Below are positions 7,829-18,041 of a stretch of 33,583 nucleotides of DNA, one piece after another. Under the pieces are notes generated by a model. The model made no database searches and had not been told where the DNA came from. It saw only the letters and a program-made list of their open reading frames with translations. Source of the DNA: Sulfuricella sp. (GTDB lineage Bacteria > Pseudomonadota > Gammaproteobacteria > Burkholderiales > Sulfuricellaceae); the NCBI GenBank assembly GCA_028714315.1, contig JAQTMN010000024.1:1750-35332 (forward strand), in the 5' to 3' direction. Both the position numbers and the translations under genes were made by a program. Each line of letters starts with the position of its first letter. Position 1 is the stretch's first letter.

Positions 7829-8380
7829 ATGGTCAGTCTGCAAACGCCTGTTTGCGATTTCGGCTGGAAGGCACCGGATTTCGATCTGCCCGGCGTGGAC
7901 GGCAAGCGCTATAACCTGGCTGCCGCGCGCGGCCCCAAGGGGCTGCTGGTGATGTTTATCTGCAACCACTGCCCTTACGTGAAGGCGGTGCGCGACCGTC
8001 TGGTGCGCGATTGCGCCGAACTTAAACGGCTTGGCATCAACAGCATCGCCATCATGTCGAACGACCCGGCCGATTACCCGGAAGATTCGTTCGACAACAT
8101 GAAACAAATCGCGCGGGAATTCGCGTTTCCTTTTCCTTATGTGTGGGACGAGAGCCAGCAGGTGGCCAAGTCCTACGGCGCGGTGTGCACGCCGGATTTC
8201 TTCGGCTTCAACGCTGACATGGAGCTGCAATACCGCGGCCGGCTCGACGCCTCGCGCAAGGAAGCGGCCCCGGCTGACGCCCGCCGCGACTTGTTCGAGG
8301 CGATGAAGGAAGTGGCGCTGACCGGCAAGGGGCCGGTGGAGCAGATTCCGAGCATGGGCTGCTCGATTAAATGGAAATAG
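7829..8380 (+). CDS. Thioredoxin-fold (redoxin/AhpC-TSA-like) protein
   Basis: A 183-residue cytosolic thioredoxin-fold protein with KAPDFDLPGVDGKRYNL near the start and the active-site-like CNHC (residues 45-48) in MFICNHCPYVKAV. It continues with KSYGAVCTPDFFGFN and the cis-Pro loop region VCTPDFF. No signal peptide is seen. The family is widespread and poorly characterised, expected to be a thiol oxidoreductase or peroxiredoxin-like enzyme. The SD TAGGAG lies 10 bases before the ATG. The stop at 8378-8380 is followed almost directly by a TCAGT-type palindrome. Confidence 0.88.
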   Translation: MVSLQTPVCDFGWKAPDFDLPGVDGKRYNLAAARGPKGLLVMFICNHCPYVKAVRDRLVRDCAELKRLGINSIAIMSNDPADYPEDSFDNMKQIAREFAFPFPYVWDESQQVAKSYGAVCTPDFFGFNADMELQYRGRLDASRKEAAPADARRDLFEAMKEVALTGKGPVEQIPSMGCSIKWK

Positions 8381-8381
8381 T

Positions 8382-8473
8382 GATCAGTAATCAGTGGTCA
8401 GTTGTCAGTAAAAGCGCGCTCGGCTTTGCCGAGCGCTTGCACTGAAAACTGATAACTGACGACTGAAAACTCA
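8382..8473. repeat. Palindrome with TCAGTTG-type heptad arms and GC-rich core hairpin
   Basis: The left arm has TCAGT-based units about every 7 bases. The core is a perfect 9-bp stem GCGCTCGGC-TTT-GCCGAGCGC (8416-8436). The right arm has inverted ACTGA-based units, ending in GAAAACTCA just before the next gene's ATG. It fills the gap between the thioredoxin-like and inositol-phosphatase-family genes and could act as a terminator-like hairpin. Confidence 0.85.
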
Positions 8474-8476
8474 ATC

Positions 8477-9259
8477 ATGCTCACCGCAGTCATCGAAGCC
8501 GTCAAAACCGTCGCGCGCCAGGAAATCATGCCGCGCTATCTGAAGGTCGCGCACCAGCGCAAGACCGACGGCAGCGTTTTTACCGAGGCCGACATCGCCG
8601 CCCAGACGGCGCTGATCGCGGCTTTGCGCAAGATTTGCGACTGTCCTGTGCTGGGCGAGGAAATGGCGCCGGAGCAGCAGGAGGCGTTGTGGCGGGAAGG
8701 CGATCGGGGTATGTGGTGCATCGACCCGATCGACGGCACTTCCAATTTCGTCAACGGCCTGCCCTATTTCGCCGTCTCGGTCGCCCTGATGCGCCAAGGC
8801 GAAAGCGTGCTCGGAGTGGTTTACGATCCGGTGGCGGACGAGATGTTCTGGGCGGAACGGGGCAAGGGCGCGTTTCTCAACGGCGTGCCGCTGCCGATCA
8901 AGGAGCGCGCGCCCGAACTGCGCCACGCGATGGCGGCAATCGATTTCAAGCGCCTGGACCCGAAGCTCGCGCAGCGGCTGGTGGCGGCGCCGCCGTTCGC
9001 CTCGCAGCGCAATTTCGGCGCCAGCACGCTCGATTGGTGCTACGTGGCGGCGGGCCGGCTTGCCCTGTACCTCCACGGCGGCCAGAAATTGTGGGATTAC
9101 GCCGCCGGTTCGCTGATCCTGGCGGAAGCGGGTGGCGCCATGTGCACCCTGGGCGAGGATGATTTTCAGGCCGGCGATCCGTGGCAGCGCTCGGTCATCG
9201 CCGCGTTGAATCCGGATTTGTTTGCTCAGTGGAAAAGCTGGATCAGGAAAAATCAGTAA
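8477..9259 (+). CDS. Inositol-monophosphatase-family sugar phosphatase
   Basis: A 260-residue Mg2+-dependent phosphatase of the FIG superfamily (inositol monophosphatase, FBPase, CysQ). Metal-binding motifs are present: GEE (residues 60-62), DPIDGTSNF (83-91, including D83 and D86) and WDYAAG with D207. The substrate cannot be read from sequence: inositol-1-phosphate, histidinol phosphate, PAP and fructose-1,6-bisphosphate are all possible. Position just before the Calvin-cycle run makes a sugar bisphosphatase role worth testing. There is no clear SD because a TCAGT repeat ends 3 bases before the ATG. The last codons (CAG TAA) lie at the start of another TCAGT repeat. Confidence 0.9.
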   Translation: MLTAVIEAVKTVARQEIMPRYLKVAHQRKTDGSVFTEADIAAQTALIAALRKICDCPVLGEEMAPEQQEALWREGDRGMWCIDPIDGTSNFVNGLPYFAVSVALMRQGESVLGVVYDPVADEMFWAERGKGAFLNGVPLPIKERAPELRHAMAAIDFKRLDPKLAQRLVAAPPFASQRNFGASTLDWCYVAAGRLALYLHGGQKLWDYAAGSLILAEAGGAMCTLGEDDFQAGDPWQRSVIAALNPDLFAQWKSWIRKNQ

Positions 9260-9360
9260 ATCAGTTTTCAGTCGTCAGTATTCAGTTGTCAGTTAGAGCC
9301 AAAACCACCCGCTGTTACTGATCACTGATGACTGACGACTGACAACTGACAACTCAAAAC
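9255..9360. repeat. TCAGT heptad palindrome, copy 2
   Basis: The left arm has TCAGT units every 7-8 bases from the stop codon of the inositol-phosphatase-family gene. A short divergent core (GAGCCAAAACCACCCGC) is followed by right-arm ACTGA units ending in CAACTCAAAAC. Same arms as 8382-8473 and 9367-9462, different core. Confidence 0.85.
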
Positions 9361-9366
9361 GGGAAT

Positions 9367-9462
9367 AATCAGTTGTCAGTCATCAGTTGTCAGTTAGCGC
9401 CGAACCCCGCTTTTACTGACCACTGATAACTGATAACTGACAACTAACTGACAACTCAAAAC
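9367..9462. repeat. TCAGT heptad palindrome, copy 3
   Basis: Starts ATCAGTTGTCAGTCATCAG, has a core GCGCCGAACCCCGC, and ends in inverted ACTGATAA / ACTGACAA units and CAACTCAAAAC. It follows copy 2 after about 7 bases, so the two are a tandem duplication with diverged cores. Together they occupy most of the 329-base gap before tkt. Confidence 0.85.
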
Positions 9463-9466
9463 AAGT

Positions 9467-9487
9467 CTTATATCTTTTATCTATAAG
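9467..9487. promoter_or_regulatory. AT-rich dyad CTTATA-N9-TATAAG upstream of tkt (candidate CbbR site)
   Basis: A perfect 6-bp inverted repeat with 9-base spacer, about 100 bp upstream of the tkt start in the only AT-rich stretch of the gap. The spacing and T/A ends suit a LysR-type operator, so CbbR is a reasonable guess. No binding evidence exists, and such dyads also occur by chance in AT-rich DNA. Confidence 0.4.
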
Positions 9488-9588
9488 AAAAATTCGTGGA
9501 ACAATAAAAATCTATTATTGCCCATAATCGATGCAGTAGGTAATAATCAATAGTTTGAATAGTCCCCAGCAGAAAAAGGAAACAGAGA

Positions 9589-11571
9589 ATGGCAACTCGT
9601 AAAGACCTCGCGAACGCAATCCGCGTTCTCTCCATGGATGCCGTGCAGAAAGCCAATTCCGGGCACCCCGGCGCGCCCATGGGCATGGCGGAAATCGCCG
9701 AAGTGGTGTGGAATCATCACTTGCGCCACAATCCGGCCAACCCGGAATGGTTCGACCGCGACCGCTTCGTGCAGTCCAACGGTCACGGCTCGATGCTGAT
9801 CTATTCCCTGCTGCACCTGACCGGCTACGACCTGCCGATGGACGAGCTGAAGAAATTCCGCCAGCTTCATTCCAAGACGCCGGGCCACCCCGAATATGGC
9901 TACACGGTCGGCGTCGAGACCACCACCGGCCCGCTCGGCCAGGGCATCACCAACGCCGTCGGCATGGCCATGGCGGAGAAATTGCTGGCCGCCGAGTTCA
10001 ACAAGCCCGGCCATGAAATCGTCAATCACAATACCTACGTGTTCCTCGGCGACGGCTGCATGATGGAAGGCATCTCCCACGAAGCCTGCGCGCTTGCCGG
10101 CACCTGGGGCCTGGGCAAGCTGACCGCGTTCTGGGACGACAACGGCATTTCCATCGACGGCCACATCGAAGGCTGGTACACCGACGACACCGCCAGGCGC
10201 TTCGAAGCCTACGGCTGGCACGTCATTCCCAACGTGGACGGGCATGATCCGGTGGCGATCGACGCGGCCGTGCAAGCCGCGAAGAAGATTACCGACAAGC
10301 CCAGCCTGATCTGCTGCAAGACCGTGATCGGCAAGGGTTCGCCCAACAAGGAGGGCACCCACGACGTGCACGGCGCCGCGCTGGGCGACGCTGAAGTCGC
10401 CGCCACCCGCGCCAACCTGGGTTGGAACCATGGGCCTTTCGAAATCCCGCAGGACGTCTACGACGGCTGGGATTGCCGCACCAAGGGCCAGGGCCTGGAA
10501 GCGCTGTGGAACAACAAGTTCGCCGAATACGCCGCCGCCTTCCCGGAAGAAGCCGCCGAGTTCAAGCGCCGCATGGCGGGCGAGTTGCCGGCCAACTGGA
10601 AGGAACATGCTGCCGCCTTCGTCAATGCCACCAATGAAAAAGCAGAAACCATCGCCACCCGCAAGGCTTCGCAGAACTGCATCAACGGCCTCGCCCCGGC
10701 GCTGCCCGAGTTCCTCGGCGGCTCCGCCGACCTGACCGGCTCCAACCTGACCAACTGGACCGGCTGCCACCACGTCAAGGGCAAGAGCACCGGCAACTAC
10801 ATCAGCTACGGCGTGCGCGAATTCGGCATGTCCCACATCATGAACGGCATGGCGCTGCACGGCGGCCTGCTGCCCTTCGGCGGCACTTTCCTGATGTTCT
10901 CCGAATATGCCCGCAACGCCCTGCGCATGTCCGCCCTGATGAAGCAACGCGTGATCTACGTGTTCACCCACGATTCCATCGGTCTGGGCGAAGACGGCCC
11001 GACCCACCAGCCGGTCGAGCAGACCGCCACCCTGCGCATGATTCCCAACATGCAGGTATGGCGTCCGTGCGACACGGTGGAATCGGCACAAGCCTGGGTG
11101 TCCGCGGTCGAGCGCACCGACGGCCCCTCCAGCCTGATTTTCAGCCGCCAGAACCTCGCCTTCCAGAAGCGCGACGCCGCCACCATCGCGAACATCGCCA
11201 AGGGCGGCTACGTGCTGGCCGACGCGGCCAACCCCAAGCTGGTGCTGATCGCCACCGGCTCGGAAGTGGCCCTGGCCATGGACGCCAAGAAGGTGCTGGA
11301 CGAGCAGGGCGTGGCCACCCGCGTGGTGTCGATGCCTTCCACCAACGTGTTCGACATGCAGGACCAGGCCTACAAGGACAGCGTGCTGCCCAAGGGCGTC
11401 AAGCGCGTTTCGGTCGAAGCCGGCGTCACCGACGGCTGGTACAAGTATGTCGGCGAAGGCGCCACGGTGGGCATGAACCGCTTCGGCGAATCCGCCCCGG
11501 CCGGCGAGTTGTTCAAGCTGTTCGGCTTCACGGTCGAGAACGTGGTCAATACCGCGAAAAGCATCATTTAA
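9589..11571 (+). CDS. tkt: Transketolase
   Basis: A 660-residue thiamine-diphosphate enzyme that transfers two-carbon units in ribulose-1,5-bisphosphate regeneration. The start is [19 protein letters not shown], then [15 protein letters not shown] (substrate histidine region), [14 protein letters not shown] and the TPP motif around G154-D155-G156 ([15 protein letters not shown]). The pyrimidine domain has [18 protein letters not shown]. Full length for the family (about 660). AAGGA lies about 9 bases before the ATG. It leads the co-directional run tkt-gap-pgk-pyk-fba, expected to be CbbR-controlled. The TAA stop adjoins the ACCACGGGG palindrome. Confidence 0.98.
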   Translation: MATRKDLANAIRVLSMDAVQKANSGHPGAPMGMAEIAEVVWNHHLRHNPANPEWFDRDRFVQSNGHGSMLIYSLLHLTGYDLPMDELKKFRQLHSKTPGHPEYGYTVGVETTTGPLGQGITNAVGMAMAEKLLAAEFNKPGHEIVNHNTYVFLGDGCMMEGISHEACALAGTWGLGKLTAFWDDNGISIDGHIEGWYTDDTARRFEAYGWHVIPNVDGHDPVAIDAAVQAAKKITDKPSLICCKTVIGKGSPNKEGTHDVHGAALGDAEVAATRANLGWNHGPFEIPQDVYDGWDCRTKGQGLEALWNNKFAEYAAAFPEEAAEFKRRMAGELPANWKEHAAAFVNATNEKAETIATRKASQNCINGLAPALPEFLGGSADLTGSNLTNWTGCHHVKGKSTGNYISYGVREFGMSHIMNGMALHGGLLPFGGTFLMFSEYARNALRMSALMKQRVIYVFTHDSIGLGEDGPTHQPVEQTATLRMIPNMQVWRPCDTVESAQAWVSAVERTDGPSSLIFSRQNLAFQKRDAATIANIAKGGYVLADAANPKLVLIATGSEVALAMDAKKVLDEQGVATRVVSMPSTNVFDMQDQAYKDSVLPKGVKRVSVEAGVTDGWYKYVGEGATVGMNRFGESAPAGELFKLFGFTVENVVNTAKSII

Positions 11572-11640
11572 CCACGGGGCACACGGGGGACACGGGGATT
11601 ACCGCAGGTTTTCCTCGTGTCCTCCGTGATCCCCGTGGTT
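11570..11640. repeat. Palindrome with CACGGGG-type units between tkt and gap
   Basis: The left arm from the tkt stop reads AACCACGGGG, ACACGGGGG, ACACGGGG; the right arm is TCCTCGTGT, CCTCCGTGAT, CCCCGTGGTT. The arms pair over about 28 bases around a short loop. It is about 30 bases upstream of the gap SD (AAGGAG) and may modulate read-through. Confidence 0.85.
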
Positions 11641-11671
11641 CACGGTTTTTTCTTAAATTCATAAGGAGTAA

Positions 11672-12670
<999 letters not shown>

Positions 12671-12673
<3 letters not shown>

Positions 12674-12764
12674 CTGGTAGCTGGTAGCTGGTAGCTGGTG
12701 GCTGGTAGCAAATGCGTGCGCTTCGCGCGCATCTAGAAGCTACAGGCTGCCAGCCGCCAGCCAC
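12671..12764. repeat. Palindrome with TAGCTGG heptad arms between gap and pgk
   Basis: Four exact TAGCTGG units and one TGGCTGG start at the gap stop codon. A core hairpin (ATGCGTGCGC-TTC-GCGCGCAT) follows, then an inverted arm with GAAGCTACAGG and GCCAGCCGCCAGCCAC. Period is exactly 7. Same design as the TCAGT elements with unrelated unit sequence. Confidence 0.88.
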
Positions 12765-12824
12765 GATGAGCTGTAAGGCATGGGCCCACTCATCCCTTAC
12801 ACCTTAAATCCACAGGAGAAAAAT

Positions 12825-14009
12825 ATGTCCGTAATCCGCATGACCGACCTGGATCTCAAGGGCAAGCGCGTATTCATCCGCGCCGACCTCAACGTGCCCG
12901 TCAAGGAAGGCAAGGTTACTTCCGACGCCCGCATCACCGCTTCCATGCCCACCATCGAGCACGCCATGAAGGCCGGCGCCAAGGTGATGGTGACTTCCCA
13001 CCTGGGCCGTCCGACCGAGGGCGAATGGGTCGCCGAGAACTCTCTCCAACCGGTGGCCGACGTGATGTCCGCCAAGCTGGGCAAGACCGTGCGCGTAATC
13101 AAGGACTGGGTCGATGGCGGCTTCGATGTGGCCGAAGGCGAAGTGGTGCTGCTGGAGAACTGCCGCATCAACAAGGGCGAGAAGAAGAACGTGGAAGAGA
13201 CCGCGCGGAAATATGCCGCGCTGTGCGACGTGTTCGTGATGGACGCCTTCGGCACCGCCCACCGCGCCGAAGCCTCCACTTATGGCGTGGCCCAGTTCGC
13301 GCCGGTGGCCTGCGCCGGCATGCTGCTGACCGAGGAACTGGACGCGCTGACCAAGGCGCTGCTGGCACCGGCCCGTCCGATGGTCGCCATCGTCGGCGGC
13401 TCCAAGGTTTCCACCAAGCTGACCGTGCTCGAATCACTGTCCGACAAAGTCGACCAGATGGTGGTCGGCGGCGGTATCGCCAACACCTTCCTCAAGGCCA
13501 CCGGCAAGAACGTCGGCAAATCCCTGTGCGAAGACGACCTGGTGCCGACCGCCCAGGCGCTGATGACGAAGATGACCGCCCGCGGCGCCACCATTCCCGT
13601 GGCGGTGGACGTGGTCTGCGGCAAGAAATTCGACGCCAACGAACCTGCCGTGCTGAAGGACGCCGGCGATGTGGCCGACGACGACATGATTTTCGACATC
13701 GGCCCAAAATCGGCGCAGGAACTGGCCGACATCATCATGAAGGCCGGCACCGTGGTGTGGAACGGCCCGGTCGGCGTGTTCGAATTCGACCAGTTCGGCG
13801 AAGGGACCAAGACCATCGCCATGGCGATTGCCAACACCAAGGCCTTCACCCTGGCCGGCGGCGGCGACACCATCGCGGCGATCCAGAAATACGACATTTT
13901 CGACAAGGTTTCCTACATCTCCACCGCCGGCGGCGCTTTCCTCGAGTTCCTCGAAGGCAAGAAACTGCCCGCCGTGGAAATTTTGGAGCAGCGCGCTCAA
14001 AAGGCATGA
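12825..14009 (+). CDS. pgk: Phosphoglycerate kinase
   Basis: A 394-residue monomeric kinase that phosphorylates 3-phosphoglycerate, the first reduction-phase step after RuBisCO. It has [44 protein letters not shown] (substrate loops), [13 protein letters not shown] and the nucleotide-binding end [15 protein letters not shown]. The start is ATG 12825 with CAGGAG nearby; the in-frame extension to 12780 adds 15 non-conserved residues. Third gene of the operon. Confidence 0.97.
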   Translation: MSVIRMTDLDLKGKRVFIRADLNVPVKEGKVTSDARITASMPTIEHAMKAGAKVMVTSHLGRPTEGEWVAENSLQPVADVMSAKLGKTVRVIKDWVDGGFDVAEGEVVLLENCRINKGEKKNVEETARKYAALCDVFVMDAFGTAHRAEASTYGVAQFAPVACAGMLLTEELDALTKALLAPARPMVAIVGGSKVSTKLTVLESLSDKVDQMVVGGGIANTFLKATGKNVGKSLCEDDLVPTAQALMTKMTARGATIPVAVDVVCGKKFDANEPAVLKDAGDVADDDMIFDIGPKSAQELADIIMKAGTVVWNGPVGVFEFDQFGEGTKTIAMAIANTKAFTLAGGGDTIAAIQKYDIFDKVSYISTAGGAFLEFLEGKKLPAVEILEQRAQKA

Positions 14010-14082
14010 GGTGGTAGGGGTGAGGCGTAAAACCGCCTCTCGCCCGGCTAGTTATCGGTTGAAGCCGCATTTAAACAAGTTA

Positions 14083-14087
14083 GGGAG
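14083..14087 (+). promoter_or_regulatory. Stranded Shine-Dalgarno (GGGAG) 5' of the repeat before pyk
   Basis: TTAGGGAGACATAAG at 14080-14094 looks like an SD plus spacer, but the pyk ATG is 81 bases further on, past a CTCACCC palindrome. If the segment from 14095 to 14168 is removed, GGGAG would stand 7 bases before the ATG. No other SD precedes pyk. Confidence 0.5.
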
Positions 14088-14093
14088 ACATAA

Positions 14094-14160
14094 GTGAGGA
14101 GTGGGGAGTGAGCAGGGCCGAGGGTTTTACCCCCTCACCCCTCACCCCTCACCCCTCACC
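14094..14160. repeat. Palindrome with GTGAGGG / CTCACCC heptad arms between pgk and pyk
   Basis: The left arm is GTGAGGA, GTGGGGA, GTGAGCA; the core is GGGCCGAGGGTTTTACC; the right arm has four CTCACCC-type units in register. Period is 7. The arms pair with few mismatches and the element ends 8 bases before the pyk ATG. Confidence 0.88.
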
Positions 14161-14168
14161 GAACCAAG

Positions 14169-15611
14169 ATGCAACGTAAAACCAAGATTGTCGCCACCCT
14201 CGGCCCGGCTTCCAGCGATCAGGAAGTGCTCAACGCCATGTTCCAGGCCGGCGTGGATGTAGTCCGCCTCAATTTTTCCCACGGCAAGCCCGAGGACCAC
14301 ATCCAGCGCGCGGAGATGGTGCGCGCCCTGGCGCGCGCGCGCGGCAAGACCGTCGGCGTGCTGGTGGATCTGCAGGGGCCGAAAATCCGTATCGGCAAAT
14401 TCGAGCATGGCAAGATCACCCTGAACAACGGCGACAGCTTTATCCTCGACGCCGACTGCGCGCTGGGCAATCAGGAGCGCGTCGGGCTGGATTACAAGGA
14501 GCTGCCGCGCGATGTCAGCCGCGGCACTACCCTGTTGCTGGACGACGGCCGCATCGTGATGTGGGTGGAAGAAGTGCGCGGCAACGAGATTCTTTGCACC
14601 GTGAAGCAGGGCGGCCCCTTGTCCAACAACAAGGGCATCAACCGCCAGGGCGGCGGCCTTTCCGCTTCCGCGCTGACCGACAAGGACATGGAAGACATCA
14701 AGACCGCGTCCGAACTGAAAGCCGACTACCTCGCGGTGTCGTTCCCGCGCGACGGCGGCGACATGCTGCTGGCGCGCCGCCTGATGCAGGCTGCGGGTGG
14801 AAAAAGCATGCTGGTGGCGAAGATCGAGCGAGCCGAGGCGATCGCCAACCTGGATGAGATCCTGGCCGCTTCCGATGCCATCATGGTGGCGCGCGGCGAT
14901 CTCGGCGTGGAAGTCGGCGACGCCGCCGTGCCCGCTTTGCAGAAACGAATGATCCGCATGGCGCGGGAAAAGAACAAACTTGCCATCACCGCCACCCAGA
15001 TGATGGAATCCATGATCAACAGCCCGATCCCGACCCGGGCGGAAGTGTCCGACGTGGCCAACGCGGTGATCGACGGCACCGACGCCGTGATGCTGTCGGC
15101 CGAGACCGCCGCCGGCCAATATCCGGTCGAGGCCGTGGCCGCCATGGACCGGGTCTGCATCGAGGCGGAAAAGCAATACGAAACCGGTTTCAGTAAGCAG
15201 CGCCTGAACATGCAGTTCGACCGGGTGGACGAATCCATCGCCATGGCGACGATGTACACGGCGTATCACCTGAATGTGAAAGCGATCGCCGCCCTGACCG
15301 AATCCGGCTCGACCGCGCTGTGGATGTCGCGGGTCAACCCCGATGTGCCGATCTACGCGCTGACGCCTGACGTGTCCACGCGACGCAAGCTCACTTTGTT
15401 CCGCGGTGTTTACCCGGTCAACTTCAAACCGGCCACCCAGGAACGCGAGACGGTCCTGCACGAGGCCGAAGACGAACTGCGCCGGCGCGGCGCGGTGCGG
15501 GACGGCGACCTGATCGTGCTCACCATCGGCGAGCCGATCGGCAAGTCCGGCGGGACCAATACCATGAAAATCGTCAAGGTGGGCGAAAGCCGGAAAACGG
15601 CCAATCAATAA
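14169..15611 (+). CDS. pyk: Pyruvate kinase
   Basis: A 480-residue enzyme making pyruvate and ATP from phosphoenolpyruvate and ADP. It starts [20 protein letters not shown] and has [27 protein letters not shown], the metal/substrate region [17 protein letters not shown] and [21 protein letters not shown]. Full length for the family. A pyk inside a Calvin-cycle run links fixed carbon to pyruvate. No SD stands close to the ATG because a palindromic repeat ends 8 bases upstream. A good GGGAG lies just before that repeat. Confidence 0.97.
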   Translation: MQRKTKIVATLGPASSDQEVLNAMFQAGVDVVRLNFSHGKPEDHIQRAEMVRALARARGKTVGVLVDLQGPKIRIGKFEHGKITLNNGDSFILDADCALGNQERVGLDYKELPRDVSRGTTLLLDDGRIVMWVEEVRGNEILCTVKQGGPLSNNKGINRQGGGLSASALTDKDMEDIKTASELKADYLAVSFPRDGGDMLLARRLMQAAGGKSMLVAKIERAEAIANLDEILAASDAIMVARGDLGVEVGDAAVPALQKRMIRMAREKNKLAITATQMMESMINSPIPTRAEVSDVANAVIDGTDAVMLSAETAAGQYPVEAVAAMDRVCIEAEKQYETGFSKQRLNMQFDRVDESIAMATMYTAYHLNVKAIAALTESGSTALWMSRVNPDVPIYALTPDVSTRRKLTLFRGVYPVNFKPATQERETVLHEAEDELRRRGAVRDGDLIVLTIGEPIGKSGGTNTMKIVKVGESRKTANQ

Positions 15612-15660
15612 AGACTCGATTAACCCAGCAACACTTCACCCCAAAAAAGCAGGAGGAATT

Positions 15661-16725
15661 ATGGCTTTAGTATCCATGCGTCAACTTCTCGACCACGCCG
15701 CGGAAAATGGCTACGGCCTGCCGGCGTTCAACGTCAACAACCTGGAGCAGATCCAGGCGATCATGCAGGCTGCCGACGAATGCAACAGCCCGGTGATCAT
15801 GCAGGGCTCCGCCGGTGCCCGCAAATACGCCGGCGAGGCTTTCCTGCGCCACCTGATCGAAGCCGCCATCGAAGCCTATCCGCACATTCCGGTTGTCATG
15901 CACCAGGACCACGGCGCCAGCCCCGCGGTCTGCATCAACGCCATCCGCTCCGGCTTCTCCAGCGTGATGATGGACGGCTCCCTGAAAGAAGACGGCAAGA
16001 CCCCGTCCAGCTTCGAATACAACGTCGATGTCACCCGCAAGGTGGTGGAAATGTCCCATGCCGTCGGCGTCTCCGTCGAAGGCGAACTGGGCTGCCTGGG
16101 CTCGCTCGAATCCGGCCATGGCGAGAAGGAAGACGGCCACGGCGCCGAAGGCGTGCTGACCCACGACCAGCTGCTGACCGACCCGACCGAAGCCGCCGAA
16201 TTCGTCAAGGCGACCGGCGTGGATGCCCTGGCCATCGCCATCGGCACCAGCCACGGCGCCTACAAGTTCACCCGTCCCCCCACCGGCGACGTGCTGGCGA
16301 TCTCCCGCATCAAGGAAATCCATGCCAAGATCCCCAACACCCATCTGGTGATGCACGGTTCCTCCTCCGTGCCGCAGGAATGGCTCAAGATCATCAACGA
16401 TTTCGGCGGCACCATGCCGCAGACCTACGGCGTGCCGGTCGAGGAAATCGTCGAAGGCATCAAGCACGGCGTGCGCAAGGTGAATATCGACACCGACCTG
16501 CGTATGGCGTCCACCGGCGCGATTCGCCGCTACCTGGCGGAAAACACCAAGGACTTCGACCCGCGCAAGTTCTACGCCGCCGCCACCAAGGCGATGAAGG
16601 ACATCTGCAAGGCCCGCTTCGAAGCCTTCGGCTCCGCCGGCAATGCCGACAAGATCAAGCCGATCATGATGGATCGCGTCGCCACCATGTACGCCAAGGG
16701 CGAACTGAAAGCGATCGTGAAGTAA
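15661..16725 (+). CDS. fba: Fructose-bisphosphate aldolase, class II
   Basis: A 354-residue zinc aldolase condensing DHAP with glyceraldehyde-3-phosphate (and, in autotrophs, with erythrose-4-phosphate to sedoheptulose bisphosphate). It starts [19 protein letters not shown] and has [19 protein letters not shown] (zinc-site region, H81 and D83-H84), [28 protein letters not shown] and [23 protein letters not shown] lies at ideal distance before the ATG, the strongest SD in the run. Pyk-fba is the only gap in the run without a palindromic repeat. A hairpin terminator follows the stop. Confidence 0.97.
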   Translation: MALVSMRQLLDHAAENGYGLPAFNVNNLEQIQAIMQAADECNSPVIMQGSAGARKYAGEAFLRHLIEAAIEAYPHIPVVMHQDHGASPAVCINAIRSGFSSVMMDGSLKEDGKTPSSFEYNVDVTRKVVEMSHAVGVSVEGELGCLGSLESGHGEKEDGHGAEGVLTHDQLLTDPTEAAEFVKATGVDALAIAIGTSHGAYKFTRPPTGDVLAISRIKEIHAKIPNTHLVMHGSSSVPQEWLKIINDFGGTMPQTYGVPVEEIVEGIKHGVRKVNIDTDLRMASTGAIRRYLAENTKDFDPRKFYAAATKAMKDICKARFEAFGSAGNADKIKPIMMDRVATMYAKGELKAIVK

Positions 16726-16742
16726 GCGGTTCGTTTCCTTGG

Positions 16743-16768
16743 AAAAAGGCGGCTGCGGCCGCCTTTTT
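16743..16768 (+). terminator. Rho-independent terminator after fba
   Basis: A perfect 11-bp stem AAAAAGGCGGC / GCCGCCTTTTT with a TGCG loop, ending in five T, starts 17 bases after the fba stop. The flanking A and T runs make it usable in both directions, which suits the convergent cbbR gene. Confidence 0.9.
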
Positions 16769-16784
16769 CATTTAGGAAGCGGGT

Positions 16785-16971
16785 TGTAGGTGCGAATTTA
16801 TTCGCACAGCCAGCGGTTAACGTGAAACTCGCGAAGCGAGACCTCGTCCCCCTCTCCCGCAGGCGGGAGAGGGTTAGGGGTGAGGGAAACGGTCGGGGCG
16901 AAGCGCTGTTTCATGATTTGGGGCGGCGATTCGCCATGACCGTTATTTGTGCGAATAAATTCGCACCTACA
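16785..16971. repeat. Composite element: inverted REP-like palindromes enclosing a second palindromic element
   Basis: The ends are TGTAGGTGCGAATTTATTCG (16785-) and its inverted partner (16948-16971), each itself a hairpin (GTGCGAAT/ATTCGCAC). Between them, 16817-16945 is a separate element starting TTAACGTGAAACTCGCG and ending GCCATGACCGTTA, with cargo CCCTCTCCCGC / GCGGGAGAGGG. The same end module occurs at 25934-25996 with a short spacer, and the inner shell occurs at 24599-24726 and 27271-27448. Confidence 0.85.
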
Positions 16972-16996
16972 GTGGTCCCTGACGCCGGTTTCCAGC

Positions 16997-17911
16997 TTAT
17001 TTCCTGGCTGGCTGCATCACCTGCGCCGCCTCTTTCAGCAAGAATTCCTTGAATGCCTGCGCCACGGTGGACAGCCGCTTGCCCTTGCGGTGCACCACGA
17101 ACCAATGGCGGCGGATGGGAAAGGAATCGACGTCGAGCACGACCAGGCGTTTGGTTTCGAGCTCCAGCGCGATGGTGAGCAGAGACAGCACGCCCAGCCC
17201 CATGCCGGCTTGCACTGCCTGCTTGATCGCTTCGTCGGTGCTCATTTCCATGCCGGTGGCGAGGTTCAGGTTGTGCTGCACGAAAAACCGCTCCATCGCG
17301 CTGCGGGTGCCGGAGCCCTGCTCGCGCACGATGAAGGTTTCCTGCGCCAGGCGTGGCAGCGCGATGTTGCGCTCCTGCGCCAGGGGATGGTTGGGCGGGG
17401 CGATCACCACCAGCGGGTTTTCCATGAAGGGCTCGGCGTCGATGTCGAGTCCGTCGGGCGGCAGCCCCATCACCGCCAGGTCCATTTCATTGTTGGCGAG
17501 CCGGTTGAGCAGCACTTCGCGGTTAATCACGTTCAGGCTCAGGGTGACGTTCTGGTTGCGCTGGCAGAACAGCGCCAATAGCTGGGGCGCGAAGTAGTTG
17601 GCGGTACTGACCACGGAAATATTCAGCTTGCCGCGCTTCAACCCTTTCATTTCTTCCATCACCGCTTCCGCCTCGGCCAGTTGCTGGGCGATATTGCGGC
17701 TGTAGTGATGGATTTCGCGGCCGGCATCGGTGAGGAAGATCTTCTTCCCGATCTGCTCGAACAGGGGCAGGCCCACGCTTTCTTCCAACTGCTTGATTTG
17801 CATGGAAACGGCGGGCTGGGTCAAATGCAGCGCCTCGGCGGCGCGGGAAAAGCTGAGCAGGCGGGCCACCGCTTCGAACACTTTGAGTTGGCGCAGGGTA
17901 ACGTGGAGCAT
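16997..17911 (-). CDS. cbbR: LysR-type regulator of CO2-fixation genes
   Basis: A 304-residue LysR-family protein. The N-terminal HTH covers about residues 5-65 (TLRQLKVFEAVARLLSFSRA, LTQPAVSMQIKQLEESVG). The effector domain has RGKLNISVVSTANYFAPQLL and EQGSGTRSAMERFF, strongly resembling CbbR. CbbR activates cbb operons in response to metabolites such as RuBP or NADPH. It is divergent from purC, which precedes cbbM, and is the likely regulator of cbbMQO and possibly the tkt run. No clear SD precedes the ATG at 17911. The 130-base divergent spacer is AT-rich near cbbR (TCTTTATTAATC, TTATATTAG) and may hold its operator. Confidence 0.93.
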   Translation of the reverse strand: MLHVTLRQLKVFEAVARLLSFSRAAEALHLTQPAVSMQIKQLEESVGLPLFEQIGKKIFLTDAGREIHHYSRNIAQQLAEAEAVMEEMKGLKRGKLNISVVSTANYFAPQLLALFCQRNQNVTLSLNVINREVLLNRLANNEMDLAVMGLPPDGLDIDAEPFMENPLVVIAPPNHPLAQERNIALPRLAQETFIVREQGSGTRSAMERFFVQHNLNLATGMEMSTDEAIKQAVQAGMGLGVLSLLTIALELETKRLVVLDVDSFPIRRHWFVVHRKGKRLSTVAQAFKEFLLKEAAQVMQPARK

Positions 17912-18041
17912 AAATAATATTTTACGTGGTGGTCGGTTTGTCTTTATTAATCTTATATTAGCAGGGTCTGCAATGGAACAAGCGGACTAATTTCCAGTAG
18001 AATTCGCAAGTTGCGCAAAAGTTCATCCCGAAGGAAACAAT

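Noticed and set aside
9255-9462. Possible CRISPR array (repeated TCAGT units)
   Set aside because: Units are about 7 bp with no spacers of 30-40 bp and are arranged as inverted arms around a core; no cas genes.
9547-11091. 514-codon minus-strand open frame opposite tkt
   Set aside because: Shadow of transketolase; His/Val/Gly-rich translation typical of antisense frames here.
16822-17052. Small plus-strand open frame with LSRRRERVRGEG-like sequence
   Set aside because: It is translation of the palindromic element downstream of fba; no SD or family.
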